This document shows, piece by piece, positions 26,169 through 35,160 of a DNA stretch of 63,213 nt; position 1 is the first letter of the stretch, and each line of letters starts with the position of its first letter. Made by a program: the position numbers and the translations under genes. The stretch is from Ignavibacteriota bacterium. Its GTDB lineage: Bacteria > Bacteroidota > Ignavibacteria > Kapaibacteriales > UBA2268. The stretch spans positions 1 to 63,213 of the forward strand of contig JACRLY010000090.1 of NCBI GenBank assembly GCA_016219595.1, given 5' to 3'. Under the pieces are notes generated by a model that saw only the letters and a list, made by a program, of their open reading frames with translations, was not told the origin of the DNA and did no database searches.

Positions 26169-27042
26169 ATTTTGCCAAAGAGTCTTTCTTTTTGAATATT
26201 AATATTTTGTTATCAGAGCGGAAGTCGGACTTGAAATAAATATCTCTTCCAAATAAATTCGGTTTTTGTACCAACGCAATTTTCTCCAACTTACCAATTG
26301 AATAACCACCCGGTCTTAATATAGTATTACCATCGAGAAAAATTTTTCCGAATTTATTACCTAAAAGATTTCCTTCATACAATGACTCGAGCCTTTTTCT
26401 GAGGATTTTTGATTGATAATAATTTTTATTCTGAACGATAAAATCATTGTTCGGGTCATAATCTGATATATCAGCAAAAGCAAAAACCCGAGCAGGTTCA
26501 CTGTCAATAACCATTACAGGAGTTCCTCTTTTCACCATTGAATAGAGTTTTTCCCCATCTTTCCTGCTTATCCTGATACAACCATGTGAAGATGGTGCTT
26601 TGCCAAGGCGCCAGTAATAATTATTACCTTTCAAACCGTGAAATCCAATATTTCCGTTGAATCCAATCCAATTTATTAATTCTGCATTTTCAAATTGTTT
26701 TGAAATAGCAACAGGGGATTTTGATTGCACTGTATAAATACCCGTTGGAGTATCTTTTCCTTTATCCAAACGGCTGGTCCCGGATGAAATATTAAAACTT
26801 ACAGAACTGTCATTTCGAAATAAAATTTCCACATTTTGATTTTTGAGAGATAATTTAATATAGTAATCACATAATAAATAAATTGTATCTTTTAAAGGTT
26901 GATTTGACAAATGAATTAATATTCCAATGTTATAGTTTTTTTTGTTAAAATATTCATTTTGAACTAAACCCGGTATAAGCAGGCAAACAGACAGTAATAA
27001 TATTACAGGAAATAAAATCAGAAATTTTATATTAAATCTCAT
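26125..27042 (-). CDS. L,D-transpeptidase (YkuD)
   Basis: This is a protein of about 305 residues with an N-terminal membrane anchor/signal (RFNIKFLILFPVILLLSVCLL). The YkuD catalytic motif is FHGLKGNNYYW followed by SSHGCIRISRKDG, containing the catalytic His and Cys. Such enzymes make 3-3 crosslinks or attach proteins to peptidoglycan in the periplasm. The start at 27042 is favoured over 27090, since the longer version adds a basic tail without a ribosome site. It is divergent from the heptosyltransferase gene. Confidence 0.88.
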   Translation of the reverse strand: MRFNIKFLILFPVILLLSVCLLIPGLVQNEYFNKKNYNIGILIHLSNQPLKDTIYLLCDYYIKLSLKNQNVEILFRNDSSVSFNISSGTSRLDKGKDTPTGIYTVQSKSPVAISKQFENAELINWIGFNGNIGFHGLKGNNYYWRLGKAPSSHGCIRISRKDGEKLYSMVKRGTPVMVIDSEPARVFAFADISDYDPNNDFIVQNKNYYQSKILRKRLESLYEGNLLGNKFGKIFLDGNTILRPGGYSIGKLEKIALVQKPNLFGRDIYFKSDFRSDNKILIFKKKDSLAKSIYTTSHTLQHNVQ

Positions 27043-27142
27043 TTTTAAAAACTTATTGTTATTTTTGATTCTAAAAAAAAACCGTGTCAAATTTAAGTGT
27101 TGCGGCAGATATTTACAAAGGAATTATAATAATTATTTTTTA

Positions 27143-28132
27143 ATGAAAAGCTTCCAAAAAATTTGTGTTATCAGAACCGATAGAATAGGGGATATGATTT
27201 TAACTCTGCCTATGTGCAAAGCATTAAAGGAAAATTGTCCTGGTTCGCAAATAAATCTAATCGCTAAGAGATATGTTGAACCTTTAGTGGAAAATGACCT
27301 GTTTACCGATAAAGTGCTTTATATAGATGATTACGAAGGTGGAATAAAAGACATTTTGGGAAATAATAAATTTGATGCTGCATTTTTCCCGAGACCAAGA
27401 TTTAATGAGTGTTTATCTGCATTCATAAATAAAATTCCATTGAGAGTTGGTACAGCTTACAGGTATTATTCAATGTTATTTAATCATAAGGTCTATGACC
27501 ATAGGAAAACTGCAGAATTTCATGAAGCAGAATATAATACAAGACTTGTGGAATCTGTTTTTGGAATCAATATAAAAACAGAACTTGTCAAACCATATAT
27601 TAATCCCGATTCATATAAATATGCAAATGATATAATGATCCGAAATGGAGTTTGTAATAAAAATTACATTATTATTCATCCCGGGAGCGGAGGTTCGGCA
27701 TATAACTGGAAACCAGAGAATTTCGGTAAAGCAGGAAAAAAATTGCATGAAATAACCGGATTGAATATTATTATAACAGGAATACAAAAAGAGTACGGAA
27801 TATGTGAAATTGTCAAACAACAAATAAAAAATTCTGTTAATCTATGCGGACAATTTGATTTGAGACAAATGATTTCGTTGATTTCAGACGCAAAATTATT
27901 AATAGCAAATTCTACAGGAGTATTGCATATAGCATCAGCACTTGGTATTCCTGTACTGGGATTATATCCTAATTCAGCTCATTTATCGGCAAAAAGGTGG
28001 GGACCTTATTCGATGAATTCAAAAGTTGTGAGTCCTCCGAAAAGTGATAATAAACAATCAAATGATAATATGGAATTAATTCCAATCGAAGATGTGGTGA
28101 ACAATGCTTTAGAATTATTAAACAGTCATTAA
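27143..28132 (+). CDS. Glycosyltransferase family 9 (ADP-heptose:LPS heptosyltransferase-like)
   Basis: This is a protein of about 329 residues with the GT9/WaaF pattern. The N-terminus KICVIRTDRIGDMILTLPMCK is diagnostic, and the nucleotide-sugar site follows at IIHPGSGGSAYNWKPENFG and LIANSTGVLHIASALGIPVLGLY. It transfers heptose (or a related sugar) to LPS inner core at the cytoplasmic face. The start at 27143 is chosen because family similarity begins there; an upstream ATG at 27056 would add 29 unrelated residues. It converges with kdsB, 15 bases of overlap. Confidence 0.87.
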   Translation: MKSFQKICVIRTDRIGDMILTLPMCKALKENCPGSQINLIAKRYVEPLVENDLFTDKVLYIDDYEGGIKDILGNNKFDAAFFPRPRFNECLSAFINKIPLRVGTAYRYYSMLFNHKVYDHRKTAEFHEAEYNTRLVESVFGINIKTELVKPYINPDSYKYANDIMIRNGVCNKNYIIIHPGSGGSAYNWKPENFGKAGKKLHEITGLNIIITGIQKEYGICEIVKQQIKNSVNLCGQFDLRQMISLISDAKLLIANSTGVLHIASALGIPVLGLYPNSAHLSAKRWGPYSMNSKVVSPPKSDNKQSNDNMELIPIEDVVNNALELLNSH

Positions 28133-28882
28133 TAACTTTTCAACTTTTTCTATGTCTTCTTCTGTATCAACACCAATAGTGTTCAAATCTGTTTCGACAC
28201 ATAAATATTTCGCACCATTTTCCAAAAGCCTCAACTGCTCGAGTTTTTCGGCTATTTCCAATTCAGCGGGATTTAATTCTGAAAATTTCAGTAATGATTC
28301 TTTTCTATAAGCATAAATTCCAATATGTTTCCAGAATATTTGATTTGATAACCAATCTTCCTTTTTAATATCCCGTAAATATGGGATAGGACTCCTGGAA
28401 AAATATAGAGCATAATTTTCCTGATTACACACTACTTTTACAACAGAAGGGTCAAATAGCTCATCTGAAGAATTTATTTTTTTTACTAATGTTCCAACAT
28501 CAGCATCTGATTCAGAAAATTTATTAATCAGTAAATCAATTACTTCTGCTTTGATTAATGGTTCATCTCCCTGGAGATTCAAAATTATTTCAGCATCTTC
28601 ATTTAATGTATTATAAGTATATGCAATTCTATCGGAACCGCTTTTAAGATATTTTGGTGTCATTATATTTTCTGCACCGATGGATATACAGAAATCTGAA
28701 ATTCTATTATCATCAGTAGCTATTATAACCCGATTAAGTTTAGAAGATTTCATTGCAGATTCCCACACCCATTGAAGGAGAGGTTTACCTGCAATAATTC
28801 TGAGAGGTTTACCCGGAAGTCTTGTGGAATCATATCTTGCAGGAATTATGCAAATAACTTTTTTATTTATTTGTTCATTCAT
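28118..28882 (-). CDS. kdsB: 3-deoxy-manno-octulosonate cytidylyltransferase (KdsB)
   Basis: This enzyme activates KDO with CTP to CMP-KDO for lipopolysaccharide. The 254-residue protein shows CIIPARYDSTRLPGKPL, VIIATDDNRI, LNLQGDEPLI and YFSRSPIPYLR, all family hallmarks, and KHIGIYAYRKESLLKF. The length is normal. The presence of kdsB beside a heptosyltransferase supports a Gram-negative LPS-bearing cell. It is followed on the same strand (upstream) by a 305-aa exported protein 8 bases away, a likely operon. Confidence 0.94.
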   Translation of the reverse strand: MNEQINKKVICIIPARYDSTRLPGKPLRIIAGKPLLQWVWESAMKSSKLNRVIIATDDNRISDFCISIGAENIMTPKYLKSGSDRIAYTYNTLNEDAEIILNLQGDEPLIKAEVIDLLINKFSESDADVGTLVKKINSSDELFDPSVVKVVCNQENYALYFSRSPIPYLRDIKKEDWLSNQIFWKHIGIYAYRKESLLKFSELNPAELEIAEKLEQLRLLENGAKYLCVETDLNTIGVDTEEDIEKVEKLLMTV

Positions 28883-28889
28883 AATAATA

Positions 28890-29807
28890 TTAAAAAGGTG
28901 TCCATTTAAAACTTACAAAAGGAATCATATAAGGCACAGTAACAAATGTAATACCGAAATCAGAGGAAAAACTAGAATTACAAAGCCGGATACCTAAAAG
29001 GACGGCTGTGTTCGACGGCTTTGCCACATTGCTGTTCCACAGCTCGCCTATTAAATGTAAATCATGTCTTTTTGTAATTTTTGTGTCTAAACCCAAGCCT
29101 ATTCCAAAAGAGCCATCCTCATATATTAAATCAATCCTGTTGTTACCGAAAAATATATCATAAACATCTTTGCTCCCGGTTTTTGCAAAAACCGAAGCAG
29201 TTAATTTGGTCCTGCTTAGTTCGATAGTGCTAACACCATATACGTGAATAAAACGATTATGGCTATTGACAAAAGCAAGGTTGCCACCTAATGCCAGGGT
29301 CATTTTTCTTGCAACATCTTCAAATACAAGTGATAATAATGATAACTTCAAATTCAAAACCGAGATTTGCTGGCTTGAAGAAATTCCCGGGAGAAAGGAA
29401 AAGCCGGCAGTTACCGATACAATATCTCCGAATCCTGCTCCGGCATATAAAAACATTAATTCATATAAACCAATAAAATGGTTGCTACTTATTGGTTCTG
29501 CAGTTGGTAGAAGATAGATACTATGGTTTTGTCTGTATTGTCCTTCTCCGGGTTTTATTTCAGTTATTTGGTTAGCAAATACAATAGCATTGCCAACAGC
29601 GGTTTTCAATTTTATTCCTTCACCATCTTCCGGGTCATTTACCATTTCTATGACATAGCCGGATACAATATCCCCGTTATTCAAGCGAAGTATGTATTCC
29701 TGTTCCCTGTTTGGAAGTATTCCCTTCAGAATATCATTTTCAGAGTATAAATATTCTGATAAAATAATAAGCAAGAAAATTATTAAAAAATAATTTATAA
29801 TTTTCAA
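28890..29807 (-). CDS. Hypothetical exported beta-rich protein
   Basis: This is a 305-residue protein with a signal peptide (YFLIIFLLIILSEYLYS). A short domain with GDIVSGYVIEMVND and ANQITEIKPGEGQY resembles the Sm-like or beta-hairpin modules often seen at the start of Bacteroidota envelope proteins. The remainder is alternating beta-strand sequence (FGIGLGLDTKITKRHDLHLIGELW), which suggests an outer-membrane barrel. The C-terminus ends in Phe (KWTPF), as in barrel proteins. It ends 7 bases from kdsB. No specific family is recognised. Confidence 0.65.
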   Translation of the reverse strand: MKIINYFLIIFLLIILSEYLYSENDILKGILPNREQEYILRLNNGDIVSGYVIEMVNDPEDGEGIKLKTAVGNAIVFANQITEIKPGEGQYRQNHSIYLLPTAEPISSNHFIGLYELMFLYAGAGFGDIVSVTAGFSFLPGISSSQQISVLNLKLSLLSLVFEDVARKMTLALGGNLAFVNSHNRFIHVYGVSTIELSRTKLTASVFAKTGSKDVYDIFFGNNRIDLIYEDGSFGIGLGLDTKITKRHDLHLIGELWNSNVAKPSNTAVLLGIRLCNSSFSSDFGITFVTVPYMIPFVSFKWTPF

Positions 29808-29861
29808 ATTTCCTCCGAAAAAATATTTTTCAAAATAAGAAAAAAAGAAATAATAATCTTT

Positions 29862-30944
29862 TTATTGTTTATTCGATTGATTGAGTGATTTGAGGGCAAG
29901 CTGACCACATGCAGCATCAATATCCAGTCCGCTGGAAGTTCGCTGGAAAGACTGAACGCCGTTTTTGAGCAATTCCATTCTGAACCACTGAATTTTACCC
30001 TTTGAAGCAGGTTTTAATTCTGCTGAGAATCCTGTAGGATTTGTAAATTCGATAGTATGATATGGAATAAGGTTAATCTTTGTAGGGACTCTCCTTGCAA
30101 GTTTTGATAATAATTTTATATCGGAAATAGTATCATTTAATCCTTCGAACAAGATATATTCAAATGTAACAGGAGTTTTTGTCTGCCTGTAATAATATTC
30201 AACCGATTCAATTAATTTTTCGAATTTCCATTTTTCGGCAGAAGGCATTAATTTCATTCTTAGCTCCTGGTATGGAGCATGAAGTGAAAGTGCCAGTTTT
30301 ACAGGCAGTTTATCATCAGCTAACTGAATTATCTTCGGAATAACACCCGAGGTAGATATAGTGATTTTTCTTTTTTTAATTAGTTGAAACTCAGGATTTG
30401 TGAGCAATTCGACAGCTCTTTTTACATTATCATAGTTTAATAATGGCTCACCCATTCCCATGAAAACAATGTTCGTTAATTTTGATTTAGTCAGCTTTTC
30501 AACTGTCAGAACCTGGTCTATTATTTCTGAGGCTTTGAGATTCCTTTTGAATTTCAATTTACCTGTCGCACAAAAAGTACAATCCAAGGCACATCCTGCC
30601 TGGGAAGACACACACAAAGTTTTCCTGTTTCTTTTGGATTCTTCTGTGTACTCGCATGGGATGAGAACAGACTCAATTGAAGAGCCGTCTTTCAATTCAA
30701 AAAGATATTTTATAGTTCCATCGGATGAATGTTGTGATTTGGTATTAGCAAATGAAGATATATCAAAATTTTCAGACAAATTAATTCTGAGCGTTTTGGG
30801 AATATTAGTTATTTCATCGAAAGATTCAATCCGTTCGACAAATATTTTCAGCATTATTTGTTTTGCCCTGTACTTGGATTCTCCAACAGAAACAAGATAT
30901 TCCTGGAGTTCCGGTAATGTAAGATTTTTTATATTTTTTTTCAA
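29862..30944 (-). CDS. rlmN: 23S rRNA (adenine2503-C2)/tRNA methyltransferase RlmN
   Basis: This dual-specificity radical SAM methylase modifies A2503 of 23S rRNA and A37 of some tRNAs. The 360-residue protein has SIESVLIPCEY, the CALDCTFCATG cluster motif, NIVFMGMGEPLLNYD, RKITISTSGVIP and the C-terminal methyl-carrying Cys in DIDAACGQLALKS. The start is TTG (30944) preceded by GAGGT at a suitable distance, so a non-ATG start is used. Length and motifs are complete. Confidence 0.94.
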   Translation of the reverse strand: MKKNIKNLTLPELQEYLVSVGESKYRAKQIMLKIFVERIESFDEITNIPKTLRINLSENFDISSFANTKSQHSSDGTIKYLFELKDGSSIESVLIPCEYTEESKRNRKTLCVSSQAGCALDCTFCATGKLKFKRNLKASEIIDQVLTVEKLTKSKLTNIVFMGMGEPLLNYDNVKRAVELLTNPEFQLIKKRKITISTSGVIPKIIQLADDKLPVKLALSLHAPYQELRMKLMPSAEKWKFEKLIESVEYYYRQTKTPVTFEYILFEGLNDTISDIKLLSKLARRVPTKINLIPYHTIEFTNPTGFSAELKPASKGKIQWFRMELLKNGVQSFQRTSSGLDIDAACGQLALKSLNQSNKQ

Positions 30945-31016
30945 TTTATTTACCTCATTTTTAATCCATTCCGATTGAATGGAATTATGTACAAATAATT
31001 TACATAGAACAAAATA

Positions 31017-33566
31017 TCAGATAATAAAATTTATCAGTTTATTTGGAACGAATACAACTTTTTTTATTGTTTTACCATCGATAAAATTTAAAACTTTTTC
31101 GTCAGCAAGTGCCAAATTTTGTATTTCATCCTGATTAAGGTCAGTTGGGATGTATAATTTGGCTCTTATCTTGCTTTGCACCTGAACAACAAACTCAATT
31201 TGTTTCTTTGCTGCTTTCTCAACTTCATAAACAGGAAAATTTTGCAATACTATAGAATCTTTATACCCAAGAATATGCCAGATTTCTTCGGCGATATGAG
31301 GGGCAAAAGGAGAAAGGCATAGAATAAATTTTTCCATTGCTTCTCTCGGTTTGATTTCCGATTTTGTAAATTCATTTACAAAAATCATCATTTGCGAAAC
31401 TGCAGTGTTAAAATGAAGTTCTTCGATATCCTCACTCACTTTTTTAATTGTGTAATGAAGTATTTGCTCTTGCTCCGGGCTTAATTTTTCATCTTTTACA
31501 TTCGGAGACAGGTTGCCATTTTCATCAACGAGCATCCTCCAGACCCGGTTGAGGAATCGATTAACACCTTCTATCCCGCTTTTTGACCAGGGTTTAGCAT
31601 CCTGAAGAGGACCGAGAAACATTTCGAACATTCTAAGTGAATCTGCACCAAATTCATTGACAACATCATCGGGATTAATTACATTACCGAGTGATTTGGA
31701 CATTTTTCTTCCATCTTCACCAATAATCAAGCCCTGGTGAAATAATTTTTTGAAAGGTTCTGCAGTTGATACAAAACCATGGTCAAAAAGTAATTTATGC
31801 CAGAATCTTGCATAAAGAAGGTGAAGAACAGCATGTTCGGCACCACCTACATATAAATCTACTCCATCGGGTTTCATCCAGTAATTTTCTTTATCTTCAC
31901 TACAGAAAAATTCGGAATTACCCGGGTCAATATACCTGAGATAATACCAGCAGGAACCTGCCCATTGGGGCATGGTATTGGTTTCAAACCTGGCTTTTTT
32001 ACCGGTTTTATTATCTGTAAAATTAATCCATGAATTTACTTTAGCAAGTGGGGATTCGCCTGTTCCCGAAGGCTGAAAATCAATTACATCGGGGAGTATC
32101 AGTGGAAGTTCATCCAATTCAAGATTGCGTTTTGTTCCGTCTTCAAAAAACATTATTGGTATAGGTTCACCCCAGTATCTTTGTCTGGAAAAAAGCCAAT
32201 CGCGAAGTTTATACTGAATTTTCCTTCTACCTATTTTCTTTGATTCGAGCCAATCAACAGTTTTTTCGAATGCATCATTCGTAGTTAAACCGTTTAATGA
32301 CAATTCACTATTTGATGAATTAACTCCAATACCGTCATCGGTTAAAGCATTTTCTCCGATATTCCAATCTGAACCATCGGCAGGTGAAACAACCTGGACA
32401 ATATTTAATCCGAATGCCTTTGCAAATTCGTGGTCTCTTTCGTCATGACCCGGGACAGCCATAATGGCTCCTGTTCCATAGTGGGAAAGAACATAATCGG
32501 CAATCCATATAGGAATATCTTTACCTGAAGCAGGATTTACTGCATAAGCACCAGTAAATACACCGGTCTTTTCTTTACTGAGTTCAGTTCTTTCAAGGTC
32601 GCTTTTCATCGATGCATTATAAATGTAATCTTCAATTACCTTGATGTTCTCTTTTGAAGTAATACTTTTTACCAGTTCATGTTCAGGTGCAAGAACCATA
32701 TAGGTGGCACCAAAAACTGTGTCAGGACGTGTTGTAAAAACATTTACATAGTCATCAAATCCTTTGATTTTGAATTTGATTTCAGCACCTTCACTTCTTC
32801 CAATCCAATTTTTCTGCATTTCTTTAGTGGAATGAGGCCAGTCAACGAGTTCGAGGTCATCCAAAAGCCGCTGGGCATAAGCGGTAATGCGTATCATCCA
32901 TTGTCTCATCGGTCTTCGTTCGACTGTATAACCCTTTTCCCTCCATTCGTCAACTTCTTCGTTGGCAAGTACAGTACCAAGCTCCTCACACCAGTTGACA
33001 GGAATCATGGCAATGTAAGCAAGTCTCCTGCTGTCAATAAAATCATCAATTTCCTTCTGTGTTTTCAGTTCTGATGGTATCGGAAGTTCGTTTATTTTTC
33101 TTGCTCTATTTTGCTTTTCATCGAACCAGGAATTATAAATTTGAAGGAACATCCATTGGGTCCATTTATAATAATCCGGGTCTGTTGTGTTGATTTCCCT
33201 CGACCAATCATATCCCAAACCAAGCAAATTCAACTGTTTTTTAAAAACTTCGATGTTTGTATTTGTAGCTTCAACAGGATGTATACCAGTTTGCATGCAA
33301 TATCTTTCAGTTGGTAATCCGAAAGCATCGAAGCCCATGGGATGGAGAACATTAAAACCTTTCATTCTCTTGTATCTTGCTATGATGTCTGTTGCTGTGT
33401 AGCCTTCAGGATGACCTATATGAAGCCCCTGCCCGCTCGGGTAGGGAAACATATCGAGTATGTAATATTTCGGTTTTGAAAAATCATCATCTATTTTATA
33501 GATATTATTTTTTTTCCAGAAATCCTGCCATTTTTTTTCTATTTCATTAAAAGGGTATGATGCCAT
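31017..33566 (-). CDS. leuS: Leucyl-tRNA synthetase
   Basis: This is a class I aminoacyl-tRNA synthetase of about 849 residues. It has the HIGH variant HIGHPEGY in FPYPSGQGLHIGH, an editing (CP1) domain with TTRPDTVFGATYMVLAPEH and MAVPGHDERD, and KMSKS in DGRKMSKSLGNV. The C-terminal anticodon-binding region is intact. I start at the ATG at 33566 (MASYPFNEIEKKW), where family similarity begins; an in-frame TTG at 33581 adds five residues only. Confidence 0.95.
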   Translation of the reverse strand: MASYPFNEIEKKWQDFWKKNNIYKIDDDFSKPKYYILDMFPYPSGQGLHIGHPEGYTATDIIARYKRMKGFNVLHPMGFDAFGLPTERYCMQTGIHPVEATNTNIEVFKKQLNLLGLGYDWSREINTTDPDYYKWTQWMFLQIYNSWFDEKQNRARKINELPIPSELKTQKEIDDFIDSRRLAYIAMIPVNWCEELGTVLANEEVDEWREKGYTVERRPMRQWMIRITAYAQRLLDDLELVDWPHSTKEMQKNWIGRSEGAEIKFKIKGFDDYVNVFTTRPDTVFGATYMVLAPEHELVKSITSKENIKVIEDYIYNASMKSDLERTELSKEKTGVFTGAYAVNPASGKDIPIWIADYVLSHYGTGAIMAVPGHDERDHEFAKAFGLNIVQVVSPADGSDWNIGENALTDDGIGVNSSNSELSLNGLTTNDAFEKTVDWLESKKIGRRKIQYKLRDWLFSRQRYWGEPIPIMFFEDGTKRNLELDELPLILPDVIDFQPSGTGESPLAKVNSWINFTDNKTGKKARFETNTMPQWAGSCWYYLRYIDPGNSEFFCSEDKENYWMKPDGVDLYVGGAEHAVLHLLYARFWHKLLFDHGFVSTAEPFKKLFHQGLIIGEDGRKMSKSLGNVINPDDVVNEFGADSLRMFEMFLGPLQDAKPWSKSGIEGVNRFLNRVWRMLVDENGNLSPNVKDEKLSPEQEQILHYTIKKVSEDIEELHFNTAVSQMMIFVNEFTKSEIKPREAMEKFILCLSPFAPHIAEEIWHILGYKDSIVLQNFPVYEVEKAAKKQIEFVVQVQSKIRAKLYIPTDLNQDEIQNLALADEKVLNFIDGKTIKKVVFVPNKLINFII

Positions 33567-33750
33567 CTTGTAAATTATCAAAACATTAATTTATATAAAC
33601 TACAAATTTACAAAAAGGTTATGAAAGAATTAATTTTTAAAGTTTTATTAATGTATTAAATGCTTAGGTAAGAATTTTTATAAAATTGTAGCAATTTTTC
33701 ATTAATTTATAGTTAAATAATTATTTTATTCAATTAAATCCGGGGTTTAT

Positions 33751-34308
33751 ATGAAAAATAGAATTTACTTAATCACATTATTATCATTATTTGTAATTAT
33801 ACTTTTTTCATGCGGAAAAGATGAAGCAAAGAAAAGCAAACCGGAAATGACACCTTTGGATTACAATGATGCGATAATTGCGGAGCAAACAAAAATAATA
33901 AATACTATGCTTGAATTATCAAATTCATTCAACAATTCCGATGTGAATGTTATGGATGACAAGCTTGAAGGTTTAAACAAGCAAACCTCCAAATCGATTG
34001 AGGTACTGGAAAATATGGAACCATACGAAGGAAATAATGAATTGAGAGCGAGTGCATTGGAATTATTTAAATTCTATGAATCGCTTTCCGAAAAAGAATT
34101 CGATGAAATGGTTGAAATATTAAAAAAGAAAAATAAAATTACAAATGATGACATAACCAGGATGGGTGAGATTAATAAGAGTATTGTGGAAAGGGAAACC
34201 ATATTGGATAGAAATTTATCCCAGGCTCAACATTCTTTTGCATTAAAATATAATTTCACTGTAGAAAAGAACAAACTTCAGAATAAAATTGACAGTATGG
34301 GAAAATAA
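33751..34308 (+). CDS. Lipoprotein, LIC11966-like helical family, copy 1
   Basis: This is a 185-residue lipoprotein with signal and lipobox (LFVIILFSCGKDE). The mature part is helical, with PLDYNDAIIAEQTKIINTML near the start. A paralogue follows at 34406 with the same PxxYNDxIIxxQ motif and NExRxxAxxxFxFY pattern. The function is unknown. An intrinsic terminator follows directly (34330-34375), so this gene is probably transcribed alone. Confidence 0.7.
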   Translation: MKNRIYLITLLSLFVIILFSCGKDEAKKSKPEMTPLDYNDAIIAEQTKIINTMLELSNSFNNSDVNVMDDKLEGLNKQTSKSIEVLENMEPYEGNNELRASALELFKFYESLSEKEFDEMVEILKKKNKITNDDITRMGEINKSIVERETILDRNLSQAQHSFALKYNFTVEKNKLQNKIDSMGK

Positions 34309-34329
34309 GTAAAATTATTATTATTTTTG

Positions 34330-34375
34330 AAGCGAAGAATTGAGTTAAATTTATTCAATCTTCGCTTTTTTTTAT
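34330..34375 (+). terminator. Intrinsic terminator after the first lipoprotein
   Basis: The stem AAGCGAAGAATTGA / TTCAATCTTCGCTT (one-base bulge) has a 10-base loop and is followed by a run of nine Ts. This is the canonical rho-independent form on the plus strand. Confidence 0.85.
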
Positions 34376-34405
34376 TTTTTAAATAAATGAATAATTATCA
34401 GTACA

Positions 34406-34993
34406 ATGAAAACTTTTATAAAATTATTTACGGCTTTTATTTTTATTTCTCTGATTCTAAATTTTCAATCCTGTAATGAAAAGAAGAGTCAAAAAAAAGA
34501 TTTTCAACAGGCAACGAATATGAAGCCAGTTGAATACAATGATTCGATAATAGGATTCCAGGAAAAAGTAATAAAAAAAGTACTTGATTTTTCTCAGAAT
34601 TTCCAAATGCTCGACACAGTACAACGACAGGCAAAACTTAATGATATTTTGAATGAAATTGATAATGCTTTAACAATTTTAAAACAACTGCCTCCCTTTT
34701 ATGGAAATTCAAGATTGAAGGAAGCTGCAATAAAATGGTTTGATTTTTACAAATCTTCATTCGATAACGAATACCGTGAGATTTTAAATATCGCAAAGAA
34801 ACCCGAAACTGAAATCAGCGAAAATGATATAATGAGAATGGAAGAGTTATCAAAAAGAGTTGCCACAAAGGAACTTGAGATTCATAAGGATTTTGAATCA
34901 ATTCAACAGGAATTTTATAAGCAGTTTAATATACAGGGCAGGCAAAACGAACTTAATAACGAAATAGAAAAATCAGGCAAGAAATCAGAATGA
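34406..34993 (+). CDS. Lipoprotein, LIC11966-like helical family, copy 2
   Basis: This is a 195-residue lipoprotein (FIFISLILNFQSCNEKK), paralogous to the gene at 33751. It shares MKPVEYNDSIIGFQEKVIKK, the ELxxA-WFDFYKS region and the C-terminal QQEFYKQFNI pattern. The paralogues are separated by a terminator, so they come from a tandem duplication with independent transcription. The function is unknown. Confidence 0.7.
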   Translation: MKTFIKLFTAFIFISLILNFQSCNEKKSQKKDFQQATNMKPVEYNDSIIGFQEKVIKKVLDFSQNFQMLDTVQRQAKLNDILNEIDNALTILKQLPPFYGNSRLKEAAIKWFDFYKSSFDNEYREILNIAKKPETEISENDIMRMEELSKRVATKELEIHKDFESIQQEFYKQFNIQGRQNELNNEIEKSGKKSE

Positions 34994-35160
34994 AATTCAG
35001 AGGGTTATCCTTTTAAAAAAAATGGGTAAATTCAATAATTTGGCATAAAAATTAATAACACTCTATATATTAAAGTTAAATCTGGCAAAATAATAAATAA
35101 TTATTCCGTCAAGTATTTAATTAATACAAAACATGATTATTCACAATCCTTGGAACAGGT

